A stretch of 64,000 nucleotides of DNA from JBNKZU01 sp050301795 (GTDB lineage: Bacteria; Pseudomonadota; Gammaproteobacteria; Thiohalomonadales; Thiohalomonadaceae). Within the stretch, counting starts at the first letter, position 1. Every line of letters begins with the position of its first letter. Both the position numbers and the translations under genes were made by a program. Of the stretch, positions 17,907 to 27,345 are shown piece after piece. Below the pieces are notes generated by a model that did no database searches, was not told the DNA's origin, and saw nothing but the letters and a program-made list of their open reading frames with translations. Location: the NCBI GenBank assembly GCA_050301795.1, contig JBNKZU010000014.1, positions 1-64,000 on the forward strand. The letters are read 5' to 3'.

Positions 17907-18200
17907 ATGATTCGATCGATTATAGTTATCGCATTAATGAGTGTTGCCTCATTTCCAGTAACCGCTGATGTGGCAAAAGGTAAAGCTTTACATCAAGAAA
18001 GTTGTGTACAGTGTCATGCCAACCGTTTTGGTGGTGATGGTGCTGCTATATACACCCGTCCCAATCGAAAGGTAAACGATATCAAACGGCTAGAGGGTCA
18101 GGTCGCCTTCTGCTCCAACATGGTTGGTGCACAATGGTTTGATGATGAGATTAAAAGTGTCAGCAATTATCTCAACCAGGAGTACTACCATATCAAATAG
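17907..18200 (+). CDS. Small periplasmic cytochrome c
   Basis: A 97-residue protein with a Sec signal peptide (cleavage near VTA-DV at 20) and one haem-binding motif CVQCH at 33-37. Met72 in SNMVGAQW is the likely sixth haem ligand. It is a class I monohaem cytochrome, probably a soluble periplasmic electron carrier. A GGAG ribosome site lies 6-9 bases before the ATG. It lies between the STE24 gene and rsgA; its electron partner cannot be read from the window. Confidence 0.9.
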   Translation: MIRSIIVIALMSVASFPVTADVAKGKALHQESCVQCHANRFGGDGAAIYTRPNRKVNDIKRLEGQVAFCSNMVGAQWFDDEIKSVSNYLNQEYYHIK

Positions 18201-18218
18201 TCATACCGGAAGGCACGG

Positions 18219-19244
18219 ATGAGTAAAAGAAACCTGACACGTCGCCAGCAATGGCGTATTGAAAAGATTCAGGAAGAGCGTCAAAAACGCGCCGAGGCAA
18301 AGGCATCTCGACTTAATCATCAGATCGACGACATCAACCTTGATGATGAGATTCACTACGGATATGTGATCAGTAACTTTGGTAGCGAGGCAGAGATAGA
18401 GATTGAGGATGGCACTCGAAGTCGTTGTCTGATTCGGTCGAATCTTCCGCACATTGTTGTTGGTGATAAGGTCATTTGGCAAGCCTCTCAACAAGGATTA
18501 GGCGTTATTACCGCAGTCACTGAGCGACGTAGCGCATTAGTCAAACCAGATGATCGAGGAAACCTGAAACCCGTTGCGGCCAATATCGATCAAATCCTGA
18601 TTGTATTTGCGCCAGCACCAAACTATAGCGCCCTGTTAATTGATCAGTACCTTGCTGCCGCTGCATTGACAGGCATTGATGCGGTGATTGTTTTAAACAA
18701 AGTCGATCAAATTGGCACAGAGCAACATCACGAATTTCAAGAACTGGTACAACGCTATAGCGATCTTGATTATCGCATTATTAAAACCTCAATCCATGAT
18801 CACGATACGATTGAAACCTTAAAGCTGCAACTACAAGAGAAGACCAGCGTATTTGTGGGTCAGTCCGGCGTGGGTAAATCGTCGATGGTCAAACAGTTGA
18901 TTGGCGACACAACCATAACCACTACACCGCTATCCGAAAAATCAGGTCTGGGACAACACACCACCAGCACCAGTCGCCTCTATCACCTCAAACCTTCTGG
19001 CGCCATTATCGATTCACCAGGAGTGCGCGAGTTCAGAATATGGTCGATGGATCGAAACCAGTTACTCCTAGGATTCAGAGAGTTCCGACAATATCTTGGT
19101 CACTGTCGATTTAGAAACTGCCTACATATTAATGAACCTGATTGTGCGTTATTAGATGCCGTCAAGGATAATGAGATCGACCATAACCGACTAGAGAATT
19201 ATCAGAAGATCGCAACTGAAATCTGTACAGGGAACGTAAAATAA
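18219..19244 (+). CDS. rsgA: Ribosome small-subunit-dependent GTPase A
   Basis: It releases late assembly factors from, and checks, the 30S subunit. It is a circularly permuted GTPase: the G4 motif NKVD comes first, then G1 GQSGVGKSS, then G3 DSPG. An N-terminal basic extension (RRQQWRIEKIQEERQKR) leads to an OB domain, and the C-terminal zinc site is CRFRNCLHINEPDC. The length of 341 fits the family. orn next door is also the E. coli neighbour of rsgA. Converges on recR. Confidence 0.96.
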   Translation: MSKRNLTRRQQWRIEKIQEERQKRAEAKASRLNHQIDDINLDDEIHYGYVISNFGSEAEIEIEDGTRSRCLIRSNLPHIVVGDKVIWQASQQGLGVITAVTERRSALVKPDDRGNLKPVAANIDQILIVFAPAPNYSALLIDQYLAAAALTGIDAVIVLNKVDQIGTEQHHEFQELVQRYSDLDYRIIKTSIHDHDTIETLKLQLQEKTSVFVGQSGVGKSSMVKQLIGDTTITTTPLSEKSGLGQHTTSTSRLYHLKPSGAIIDSPGVREFRIWSMDRNQLLLGFREFRQYLGHCRFRNCLHINEPDCALLDAVKDNEIDHNRLENYQKIATEICTGNVK

Positions 19245-19285
19245 CACCGAATGGATGTATAACTAAGCTTTACAGATCTGTGGGT

Positions 19286-19882
19286 TTAGACTCTCACTCG
19301 ACCATGAAACGCATGGGAAAGGGTTGTCCCGTCGATATACTCAAGTTCTCCCCCCATCGGGATACCATGTGCAATGCGACTAATCTGTATTCCCTTTGAT
19401 TTGACGATCTCGCTGATATAGTGTGCTGTAGCTTCACCTTCGACGGTAGGATTGGTTGCGATGATCACTTCTTCAACCACACCTTCAGATAGACGTGTTT
19501 CCAGTTGATCCAAGCCAATCTCTTCAGGACCAACACCATCCAATGGAGAGAGATGCCCCATTAACACAAAGTAGAGTCCACGATAGCCTGTAGCTGTCTC
19601 TATTGCCTTAACATCAGCCGGTGACTCTACAATACAGAGTAGCTGTTGTTCTCGTTTTTGATCGGCACAGGTTGTGCAGATCTCGGTATCCGAAAGTGTA
19701 CGACAGCATTGGCAATGCCCCACACTCTTTACTGCATCTTCCAATGCGCCGGATAGCTCTAAAGCCCCTTCACGATCACGCTCCAGAAGATAATAGGCAA
19801 CTCGCTGAGCTGACTTTGGCCCAACTCCAGGCAAGCAGCGAAGCGCCCTGATCAGGCGCTCTATGCGTGGTGATTCTGACAT
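19286..19882 (-). CDS. recR: Recombination mediator RecR
   Basis: It acts with RecF and RecO to load RecA at single-strand gaps. The 198-residue protein has the helix-hairpin-helix start (LRCLPGVGPKSAQRVAYYLL), a zinc finger (CQCCRTLSDTEICTTC) and a Toprim domain (LCIVESPADVKAIE, with ATNPTVEGEATAHYI). It lies 1 base after ybaB and downstream of dnaX, the conserved dnaX-ybaB-recR order. Confidence 0.97.
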   Translation of the reverse strand: MSESPRIERLIRALRCLPGVGPKSAQRVAYYLLERDREGALELSGALEDAVKSVGHCQCCRTLSDTEICTTCADQKREQQLLCIVESPADVKAIETATGYRGLYFVLMGHLSPLDGVGPEEIGLDQLETRLSEGVVEEVIIATNPTVEGEATAHYISEIVKSKGIQISRIAHGIPMGGELEYIDGTTLSHAFHGRVRV

Positions 19883-19883
19883 A

Positions 19884-20207
19884 CTAAAAAGGGAGCTTCA
19901 TTCCGGGAGGGAGGTTCAAACCACTGGTGAGATCGCCCATACGATTTGATGAGGTCTCCTCAATTTGACGAACCGCATCATTTACCGCAGCAGCAATGAG
20001 ATCTTCAAGCATATCTTTATCGTCTTCCATTAAGCTGTCATCAATCGATACACGTTTAACATCGTGACGACCATTCATCACAACAGAAACCAAACCGCCA
20101 CCCGATTTTCCGGTGACCTCTAGGTTTGCGATCTCCTGTTGTGCTTTCTGCATCTGCTCCTGCATCTTCTGCGCCTGTTTCATCAGGTTGCCAATTCCAC
20201 CTTTCAT
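19884..20207 (-). CDS. ybaB: YbaB/EbfC nucleoid-associated protein
   Basis: A small DNA-binding dimeric protein of 107 residues. The helical N-terminus is Met- and Gln-rich (LMKQAQKMQEQMQKAQQEI), followed by VTGKSGGGLVSVVMNGRHDV, both typical. It sits between dnaX and recR with near-zero gaps, the standard bacterial cluster. Confidence 0.95.
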   Translation of the reverse strand: MKGGIGNLMKQAQKMQEQMQKAQQEIANLEVTGKSGGGLVSVVMNGRHDVKRVSIDDSLMEDDKDMLEDLIAAAVNDAVRQIEETSSNRMGDLTSGLNLPPGMKLPF

Positions 20208-20239
20208 CTAATACCTCTTTTCATTCATTAATGGTTATC

Positions 20240-22087
20240 TCAACGTGGGGTAATTGTCTCATCAATCACCACTGCGTCAAAGGTCTCGATCATCTCCTGC
20301 ACAAAGGGATCGTTGTGTATAGACTCAATCGCACTTTGTTGTCGCTCTTGCTGCTGCTTCTGACGCTTACGTGCAGGCGTGTGTGTCTTTTGATCCTCTG
20401 CTGCGTGCTGAATCTCAAGACGAATACTCCCTTTTAAATATTCAGAGAGCGCATTCTCTAGGTTGCTTAACCAGTTGGGTTTATTCAAATGTGTGTAATT
20501 GGGATCAAGCAGCAGTTTAATGTGATGTCCATCAATTGAGGAGATCACACAATGATCGGCCAACTGTCTTGTCATCATGCTGATCTTGAGATGGCTGACC
20601 CATTCATGCCAATCCTCAGGCTTGCCATCAATGGTAATGACATCATCACTTACCAGTGCTGATAGTTCGTCATCGTTCTCTAGCGGAGATTGAGAGGCAG
20701 ACTGTTTTGATTCTGAGATGGTACGGCTTTGGCGAACGGGTAAAAATTCATCCTCATAGCCACCCCACTCTGTCGGCGGCATCCCATCATCTTCATCACC
20801 GGTTATGATCTCAGTATCTACTGGAATAGTGTCCCTGATTTCTGAACGGTCAGGTGCTCTAGCGGGTTCTTTTTTGGCCTCAACAGTTGGAGTTGAGGGA
20901 GCATTATTGCGATCAACTTCTGGCTTTGTCTCAAGTGAAGCCCTGACTGAAGCAATTTTATCGGCGTTTAATGGCTCAACTAACTTTTTTTTTACGCCAC
21001 TGCCCGCTGGTTTGAAGGCCAGCATACGCAGCAGTACCATCTCAAAGCCGGTACGACTATCCGGGACATAGGGCATATCCCGGACTCCAGCGAGTCCAAT
21101 CTGATAGTAGAGCTGAACATCTTCGGGCGATAACTGCTGTGCAAATTGGAGTAGCTGATCACGTTCACTGACACGAGGACCAGCAGCATCCGGGATCTGT
21201 TGCAGGAGTGCGATCTGCTGAAAACGGCTGTTAAGCTCATGTAATAACGACGTAAAGTCAGGTGTCATCGAGGCAAGACTATCGACCTCTGTCATCAATC
21301 CACGACTGTCTGCCTCGGTAAGCTTTTCGATCAATTTAAGAATACGTTGGCGATCAATCGTACCGAGCATATCACGCACTTCGGCACTTTTAAGCTCCCC
21401 TGCACCATAGGATATCGCCTGATCCAGCAGACTTAAGGCATCGCGCATACTGCCATCAGCAGCCTCGGCTATCTCTTCAATCGCATCAGCATCAGCGTTA
21501 ACCGAATCAGTCTCAAGAATCTTATTCAGTTGAGATTCGATCTCTTCATTGGTAATGCGTTTGAGATTGAATTGCAGGCAGCGTGATAGGATTGTGACCG
21601 GCAGTTTTTGAGGATCTGTCGTTGCCAGCAGAAATTTCACATGTGGTGGTGGCTCTTCCAGCGTCTTTAACAGCGCATTAAAGCTGTGGTTTGAGAGCAT
21701 GTGAACTTCGTCAATCAGGTAGACCTTAAAGCGCCCACGTGTCGGTGCATATTGCACGTTCTCTAACAGTTCACGGGTATCTTCAACCTTGGTGCGTGAT
21801 GCGGCGTCAACCTCGATCAGATCGGCAAATCGCCCCTCATCAATCTCTTTGCAGGTTGCACATTCTCCACAGGGGGTTGAGCTAATCCCAGTATCACAGT
21901 TGATTGATTTGGCAAGGATGCGAGCCAGGGTGGTTTTACCGACACCACGGGTTCCGGTAAACAAAAAAGCGTGATGGAGTCGATCATTATCAAGTGCATT
22001 AATCAGTGCGCGAAGCACATGTCCCTGCCCGACAACCTCTGAAAAGTTGCGTGGACGCCAACGTCTTGCAAGGACTTCGTAACTCAT
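20240..22087 (-). CDS. dnaX: DNA polymerase III subunits tau and gamma
   Basis: The clamp-loader ATPase. The 615-residue tau has Walker A GTRGVGKTTLA, a four-cysteine zinc module (CDTGISSTPCGECATC), DEVHMLS, and the sensor/SRC element SRCLQF. After the conserved loader domains (about residue 360) follows a variable linker and a C-terminal polymerase/helicase-binding region. At residues 365-368 the codons GTA AAA AAA AAG form a run of nine A; a -1 shift there meets a TGA two codons later, giving a gamma of about 370 residues. It heads dnaX-ybaB-recR. Confidence 0.96.
   Translation of the reverse strand: MSYEVLARRWRPRNFSEVVGQGHVLRALINALDNDRLHHAFLFTGTRGVGKTTLARILAKSINCDTGISSTPCGECATCKEIDEGRFADLIEVDAASRTKVEDTRELLENVQYAPTRGRFKVYLIDEVHMLSNHSFNALLKTLEEPPPHVKFLLATTDPQKLPVTILSRCLQFNLKRITNEEIESQLNKILETDSVNADADAIEEIAEAADGSMRDALSLLDQAISYGAGELKSAEVRDMLGTIDRQRILKLIEKLTEADSRGLMTEVDSLASMTPDFTSLLHELNSRFQQIALLQQIPDAAGPRVSERDQLLQFAQQLSPEDVQLYYQIGLAGVRDMPYVPDSRTGFEMVLLRMLAFKPAGSGVKKKLVEPLNADKIASVRASLETKPEVDRNNAPSTPTVEAKKEPARAPDRSEIRDTIPVDTEIITGDEDDGMPPTEWGGYEDEFLPVRQSRTISESKQSASQSPLENDDELSALVSDDVITIDGKPEDWHEWVSHLKISMMTRQLADHCVISSIDGHHIKLLLDPNYTHLNKPNWLSNLENALSEYLKGSIRLEIQHAAEDQKTHTPARKRQKQQQERQQSAIESIHNDPFVQEMIETFDAVVIDETITPR
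20976..20993 (-). promoter_or_regulatory. dnaX slippery A-tract with -1 frame stop
   Basis: On the minus strand nine consecutive A followed by G (20993 to 20984) contain the A-AAA-AAG heptamer used in E. coli dnaX. In the -1 frame the next codons are GTT AGT TGA, so a shifted ribosome stops at 20978-20976. I see no strong upstream Shine-Dalgarno stimulator and no obvious strong downstream hairpin, so transcriptional slippage on the nine-A run is an alternative mechanism. Confidence 0.75.
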
Positions 22088-22189
22088 TGGTATGAATTTG
22101 ACTCCGATAAATCACTCTCGCAGAGTATTTTACTTTTTTTAGTTGCGCTCATATAACAGCGCCTTTGCGAGAAATACGGTTTATTTTTT

Positions 22190-22312
22190 CGATGGAGGCT
22201 GCCCACACCAGCCACACCTCGGCGCCCGAGTCCGCTGCTGCCGCTGCTCCCTTCCGGGCCTGACGGGGTTCACAACCTATCGCCGCGAGGGGACCGATGT
22301 AGGCGACCATCG
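22190..22312 (-). ncRNA. ffs: 4.5S signal recognition particle RNA
   Basis: The conserved apical loop of bacterial SRP RNA is present on the minus strand: GTCAGGCCCGGAAGGGAGCAGC. Arms on both sides pair to a long hairpin, and the ends close by CGATGG with CCATCG, setting the boundaries given here within a few bases. It binds Ffh, encoded at about 54 kb. The gene lies between dnaX and yoaA in a 352-base gap that holds no protein gene. Transcription start and end were not resolved. Confidence 0.92.
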
Positions 22313-22439
22313 AACCGCTCTTTATATTCAGGTGTCGGAGTCGTTATACGACCCCGACTCCTTACTCAAAGAAGGTGCGAATTGTAACAACCTCATCAAA
22401 TCAGTGCTATGGGAAATCGGAAAAGAATTGATAAATCCT

Positions 22440-24374
22440 CTACTTTGCCCGATGGTGTTGATAGAACCGCTCGACTACCTCCAATTGTCTGGTCTTTGTC
22501 ATCTGCGGCAGGCTTTCGATAAAGGTGCGGCCGTAGCCTTTACTACCGAGTCGCGGATCACACAGCATTAATACACCATAGTCAGTCACATCACGGATCA
22601 ATCTCCCAACACCCTGTTTCAGCGTTAAAACTGCCTGAGGCAACTGAAACTCCATAAACGGATTTTTCCCCTGTTGGCGCATTAAGTCGATTCGTGCCTG
22701 CATGATCGGATCTCCGGGTGATGCAAAGGGCAGTTTATCGATCACCACGCACGAAAGCGCTTCGCCACGGACATCAACCCCCTCCCAAAAGCTACCTGTT
22801 CCCAGAAGTACCGCGTTTCCCAACTCACGAAATCGCTCCAGCAACCTTGAACGTGGTTCGTCACCCTGTATCAGAATCGGGTATTCCAGACGATCCTCTA
22901 GGATTTCGGCACCTTCTCTCAATGCCCGATGACTGGTAAAGAGAATAAAGGCGCCGCCATTGCTCGCCTTAATTACCGGTATTGCCGCGTCAATGACAGC
23001 ACGGGTATAACCAGGAGCCGATGGCTCTGGCATCTCTGGCGGAACATAGAGTAGCGCCTGTTTTGAGAAGTCAAATGGACTCTGCCATCGACAGGTTTGC
23101 GCGATGTCACTTAAACCTAACTGATTGCTGAAATGGCTGAAATCCTCTCGAACCGCAAGCGTTGCCGAGGTAAAGACCCATCCGCTGGGAGGCAACTCAT
23201 CAAGCTGACTTTTAAACAGTGAGGCGATATCAATCGGTGTGATATTAAGGCTAAAGCTCTTTTTATGCGTCTCAAACCAGTGGATGTGATCCGATGGTGG
23301 TGTAGTGGTGACATACTTAAACTGTTCAGAGAGTCCACACGCGCGGCTATAGCAAGAGGCCAGCCCCTTTCCCCGCTCTGCCTGTGGCTCCAGATAATCC
23401 CGCAGTGTCGTTAATTGAAGTGCAACCTCTTCAATCGCCTTCTCAACACGGCCGAGATCACTAATCGCCGACCATGAAGCACGCTGAAGCTGATCACCAA
23501 GCGCAAGCCGCAGATCTTTTACCGATTTTTCGAGCTTATCGGCACATAGGTGCAAACGACGATCATCTCCTGCTTCCTTTAGATCCTCGGCAACGGTATC
23601 TCGTCCCAGCTCGATTAATTGATTTCCAGTAACGGAGGTGCCAAAGAAGTTTGAGGCCACATCCGCCAACTGGTGTGCTTCATCAAAGATAAAGCTATTG
23701 GCTCCAGGAATTAGCTCGGTAACACCGCTCTCCCTTAGTGCCATATCCGCAAAAAAGAGATGGTGGTTGATGACCAGAATCTCACTCTCTTGTGCCTTGC
23801 GTCGTGCCTTATTGATGAAGCAGCTACTGTAGTGTTCGCACTCGCCACCGAGACAATTATCACCGGTAGAGGTGACTTGAGGCCATAACGGTGAAAATTC
23901 TGGAACCTGATCGCACTCAGCAATATCACCGCTTAAAGTACGGCCAGACCATTTACGGATCTCCTGCATATCTGCCGCTTGATGACGGGTATGGAAACGC
24001 CCCTCATTGAGTGTCAGATTCATACGATGGATACAGAGATAGTTTGCCCGACCTTTTAATAGCGCAACCTCAATCGGGACATTTAACACCATACGAACGA
24101 TCGGAATATCCTTTTGAAACAACTGATCCTGAAGATTTTTCGTGCCAGTAGAGATAATTACACGTCCACCTGAGAGCATCGCTGGAACCAGATATGAGAA
24201 TGTTTTCCCTGTTCCGGTTCCGGCCTCGGCAATCAACGTGCCGTTGTTAGCAAGTGCCGCTTCGATCGCCTCGGCTAACTCCTGCTGCTCTTTGCGGGAT
24301 TTGAATCCTGGAATATGTGGTGAAAACGGGCCGTCGGAACCCAGAATTTCAGAGACGGATGAGAAATCTTTCAA
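22440..24374 (-). CDS. yoaA: ATP-dependent DNA helicase of the YoaA/DinG family
   Basis: An XPD-like superfamily 2 helicase with an iron-sulfur cluster. Its 644 residues are closer to YoaA than to the longer DinG. Walker A is AEAGTGTGKTFSYL, the DEAH box is FDEAHQLADVAS, and the C-terminal motif VGRLIRDVTDYG is present. Candidate cluster cysteines are in LCIHRM and CLGGECEHYSSC. It probably works in replication-fork repair. It lies 28 bases after dnaQ on the same strand. Confidence 0.92.
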   Translation of the reverse strand: MKDFSSVSEILGSDGPFSPHIPGFKSRKEQQELAEAIEAALANNGTLIAEAGTGTGKTFSYLVPAMLSGGRVIISTGTKNLQDQLFQKDIPIVRMVLNVPIEVALLKGRANYLCIHRMNLTLNEGRFHTRHQAADMQEIRKWSGRTLSGDIAECDQVPEFSPLWPQVTSTGDNCLGGECEHYSSCFINKARRKAQESEILVINHHLFFADMALRESGVTELIPGANSFIFDEAHQLADVASNFFGTSVTGNQLIELGRDTVAEDLKEAGDDRRLHLCADKLEKSVKDLRLALGDQLQRASWSAISDLGRVEKAIEEVALQLTTLRDYLEPQAERGKGLASCYSRACGLSEQFKYVTTTPPSDHIHWFETHKKSFSLNITPIDIASLFKSQLDELPPSGWVFTSATLAVREDFSHFSNQLGLSDIAQTCRWQSPFDFSKQALLYVPPEMPEPSAPGYTRAVIDAAIPVIKASNGGAFILFTSHRALREGAEILEDRLEYPILIQGDEPRSRLLERFRELGNAVLLGTGSFWEGVDVRGEALSCVVIDKLPFASPGDPIMQARIDLMRQQGKNPFMEFQLPQAVLTLKQGVGRLIRDVTDYGVLMLCDPRLGSKGYGRTFIESLPQMTKTRQLEVVERFYQHHRAK

Positions 24375-24402
24375 GGAGTGTCCAGTATTTATCTATTTTC
24401 AG

Positions 24403-25125
24403 TTATGTCTGTTTCAACCAGACACAACCTCCGCCGCTGACCTTATCGATGTTTTTCAAAATGGACTCGTGTTGCGTCAACTCTTCCCCTTCGGCACTTA
24501 TCACCACAAGCGGGGGTCTATTTTCACTGATTCTTCTGATAGTGCTATCTGCCACATCCCCACCGGATTCATTGCTATGAAGCGACAAGTCCCGTTGCCC
24601 TCCGGTCATTGCCAGATAGACATCGGCAAGAATCTCGGCATCAAGCAATGCACCGTGAAGCTCACGATGCTGATTGTTCACACCATAGCGACCACACAGG
24701 GCATCAAGATTATTCTTCTGGCCAGGGTGCAGCTTTCTCGCCATCTGTAAGGTATCGGTGACGGAACAGTATTTATCGACACTGCCATACCTTGGACTAA
24801 CCTTTTCAAATTCGGCATTAATGAAGCCAACATCGAATGGCGCATTATGAATGACAAGCTCTGCACCATTGATGTAGTCGATAAACTCATCAACGATATC
24901 GGAGAAGCGCGGCTTATCTGCAAGAAATTCGTTGGTAATGCCGTGAACCTCGATTGCGCCTTCATCAATCGTACGGTCTGGCTGAAGGTAGATGTGATAG
25001 TTATTTCCGGTCAGGCGGCGATCGATCATCTCGACACAGCCGATCTCAATGATGCGATGCCCGGCCTTTGGCTCAAGGCCAGTGGTTTCAGTATCTAATA
25101 TGATCTGTCGAACTGATTCTGTCAT
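24403..25125 (-). CDS. dnaQ: DNA polymerase III proofreading subunit epsilon
   Basis: The 3'-5' exonuclease of the replicase. Its 240 residues include Exo I ILDTETTGLEP, Exo II HNAPFDVGFIN and Exo III HGALLDAEILADVYL, all active-site acids and the histidine intact. The C-terminal tail that contacts the alpha subunit is present but divergent. It follows rnhA by 6 bases on the same strand; in E. coli the two genes are adjacent but divergent, so local inversion has happened in one lineage. Confidence 0.96.
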   Translation of the reverse strand: MTESVRQIILDTETTGLEPKAGHRIIEIGCVEMIDRRLTGNNYHIYLQPDRTIDEGAIEVHGITNEFLADKPRFSDIVDEFIDYINGAELVIHNAPFDVGFINAEFEKVSPRYGSVDKYCSVTDTLQMARKLHPGQKNNLDALCGRYGVNNQHRELHGALLDAEILADVYLAMTGGQRDLSLHSNESGGDVADSTIRRISENRPPLVVISAEGEELTQHESILKNIDKVSGGGCVWLKQT

Positions 25126-25131
25126 TTGTTG

Positions 25132-25575
25132 TTACAACTCGTCGATACCACGGTTAGCGAGTTGGTCGGCACGTTCATTTTCCGGGTGTCCGGCATGTCC
25201 CTTAACCCACTCCCACTTTACTCGGTGTTTGTTATTTACGGCTTCTAAAGCTTGCCATAATTCTGCGTTTTTTACCGGTTTTTTGTCCGCAGTTTTCCAG
25301 CCGCGCTTTTTCCAGTTCACCAGCCATTTGGTGATACCGTCCATTACATATCGTGAATCAGTCGTCAGGATCACATCACACTCACGCGAAAGCGTTTCAA
25401 GCCCTTTAATGGCTGCCGTAAGCTCCATGCGATTATTTGTAGTCTCCGCCTCGCCGCCATAAAGCTCTTTCTCTTTGCCCTTGTATCGTAATACCACTCC
25501 CCAACCACCAGGACCAGGATTTCCCCGACAAGCACCATCGGTATAGATCTCTACAACATCGCTGTTTAAATTCAC
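25132..25575 (-). CDS. rnhA: Ribonuclease HI
   Basis: It cuts RNA in RNA-DNA hybrids. The 147-residue protein has the four catalytic acids in IYTDGACRGNPGPGGWG, NNRMELTAAI, TDSRYVMDG and ERADQLAN, plus the basic handle segment (KWLVNWKKRGWKTADKKPVK). Its start overlaps the end of the methyltransferase gene by 4 bases. Confidence 0.97.
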   Translation of the reverse strand: MNLNSDVVEIYTDGACRGNPGPGGWGVVLRYKGKEKELYGGEAETTNNRMELTAAIKGLETLSRECDVILTTDSRYVMDGITKWLVNWKKRGWKTADKKPVKNAELWQALEAVNNKHRVKWEWVKGHAGHPENERADQLANRGIDEL

Positions 25576-26351
25576 ATTCTCTCTCTTCGGCTTGTCGATT
25601 CTGAAAGCCCAACATCGACAAAATGGCGCTTAAACCGCCACTGTGGTCGAATGGGTGTCAGGGTTGAGACTCGCTTTTTAGCAATATACAGATACCCACC
25701 ACCAAGAGCAGGCATAAATTGTTGGCACACCCTATCAAATTTCCGCGCAAATGCGAACGATACCAACCGTTGTATCGGTGGCAGATAGAGAAATGGAATC
25801 ACTTTCTCCGTATCAAAACCGAGTAGCCCCATCCAGTCACGAACCCGACGACGGCTGAAGTATTGACGATCCCACGGATAACTGTTTCGGCAAACCCTGA
25901 ACAGTTTACGCAATCCCCACAGACTAAGTGGATCATGCCCGACAATGACCAAATGACCTTCAGCAATTAGAATCCGATCAACCTCTCTTAGAAGCTGATA
26001 GGGTTCATTCTCAAGCTCCAGAGTGTGCGGGAGAATAACAACATCAACCGAGTCACTGGCAATCGGAAGAGCATCATTCTCAACTCGGACAATTGAGGCT
26101 CGTTCGGATCTGAAGTTTTCATCTTTTTGTAATAGCAGAACTCGATTTGAGATCCGCGATTTCTCAACACCGCTAAGTCCGTATCCACTGCCGATTTGCA
26201 ATAAATGATAGCCAAACAGATCGGTAACAACTGTTTCAAGGAGTGACTGCTCCTCCTCCCGAATATAGGTTGCAAGCGGGGAGTTATCCCATCGATTCGG
26301 GTTTGGTGGCGGACACTTTTTCGCGATTAACTGTTGCAGTTGTTTTAACAT
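25572..26351 (-). CDS. yafS: SAM-dependent methyltransferase, YafS-like
   Basis: A 259-residue class I methyltransferase. The SAM-binding region reads LLQIGSGYGLSGVEKSRISN, followed by SDVVILPHTLELENEPYQLLREVDRIL, the usual motif-IV/post-motif layout. The substrate is unknown. Placement between gloB and rnhA matches yafS of E. coli. It overlaps rnhA by 4 bases and is divergent from gloB with 42 bases between. Confidence 0.85.
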   Translation of the reverse strand: MLKQLQQLIAKKCPPPNPNRWDNSPLATYIREEEQSLLETVVTDLFGYHLLQIGSGYGLSGVEKSRISNRVLLLQKDENFRSERASIVRVENDALPIASDSVDVVILPHTLELENEPYQLLREVDRILIAEGHLVIVGHDPLSLWGLRKLFRVCRNSYPWDRQYFSRRRVRDWMGLLGFDTEKVIPFLYLPPIQRLVSFAFARKFDRVCQQFMPALGGGYLYIAKKRVSTLTPIRPQWRFKRHFVDVGLSESTSRRERM

Positions 26352-26393
26352 CTGTATAGAACATGCTCTATAACGTAATAATGAGGTTGATCC

Positions 26394-27164
26394 ATGATAT
26401 CAGTGACTCCGCTGCACGCCTTTAACGATAATTTTATATGGGTTATTCACAATTCGCACTCAACATCAATTGCGGTCGTTGACCCGGGTCAGGCAGAGCC
26501 AGTTATTCAGTTTTCTCAGCAAAACAACCTGACTGTCGATGAGATTCTGATCACACATCACCATAGAGACCATACCGGAGGTATTGGCGCATTGGTAGAG
26601 AAATATGGCTGCAAGGTTTATGGACCGAAAGAGGAGTCAATTACAGCAGTGAGCCACCTAGTAAATGATGGTGATGAGATTAAGCTCAGCAATGGGCTGA
26701 GTTTTAATGTACTTGGTTTTCCAGGGCATACGCGAGGACATATCGGCTTTTACGGCCACGATACACTCTTTTGTGGTGACACCTTGTTTAGCAGTGGTTG
26801 TGGTCGAATCTTTGAGGGCACCTATCAACAGATGTATGAGTCGCTTGAGAAGATCAGATCACTACCAGATGAGACCTTGGTCTACTGCGCCCACGAATAC
26901 ACTCACGACAACCTGCTGTTTGCGATAACGGCTGAACCCGATAATCAGGCGATCAAAGCGCGTCTGCAACAGGTTGAAGTGTTATGTGAGCACAAAGAGG
27001 ATACTGTGCCGACATCCATTGCATTGGAGAAAAAGGTTAACCCTTTTCTACGTTACAACCATCCAACGCTAAAACAGAATGCAGAGCAATATGCCGGTAG
27101 AGTGCTGAAATCAGAGGTCGAGGTCTTTGCAACTGTGCGAGATTGGAAAGATGAATTGGACTAG
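26394..27164 (+). CDS. gloB: Hydroxyacylglutathione hydrolase (glyoxalase II)
   Basis: It hydrolyses S-lactoylglutathione to lactate in methylglyoxal detoxification. It is a metallo-beta-lactamase-fold protein of 256 residues with the metal motif THHHRDH (H55, H57, D59, H60), then GHTRGHIGF, CGDTLFSSGCGR and CAHEYTHDN. It is followed by mltD on the same strand after about 180 bases. Confidence 0.96.
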   Translation: MISVTPLHAFNDNFIWVIHNSHSTSIAVVDPGQAEPVIQFSQQNNLTVDEILITHHHRDHTGGIGALVEKYGCKVYGPKEESITAVSHLVNDGDEIKLSNGLSFNVLGFPGHTRGHIGFYGHDTLFCGDTLFSSGCGRIFEGTYQQMYESLEKIRSLPDETLVYCAHEYTHDNLLFAITAEPDNQAIKARLQQVEVLCEHKEDTVPTSIALEKKVNPFLRYNHPTLKQNAEQYAGRVLKSEVEVFATVRDWKDELD

Positions 27165-27345
27165 CCATTAATCCAATCTGTTAAAAACAGGGGTGAATTC
27201 TGTAATAAAACGCAGATTTGACACGGAATCGCTGTTTTTATGACCTCTATTAGCGATACAATACCGCGACAGAAAACATTTTAAACACCTGATATATGAA
27301 CAACTTATTTGAATATTTGAATAGTACTACTTAGAATTGTTCGAT

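Noticed and set aside
27165..27345. TTGACA near 27217 as the mltD promoter
   Set aside because: No good -10 hexamer at 16-18 bases; the GATACAAT sequence is too far away.
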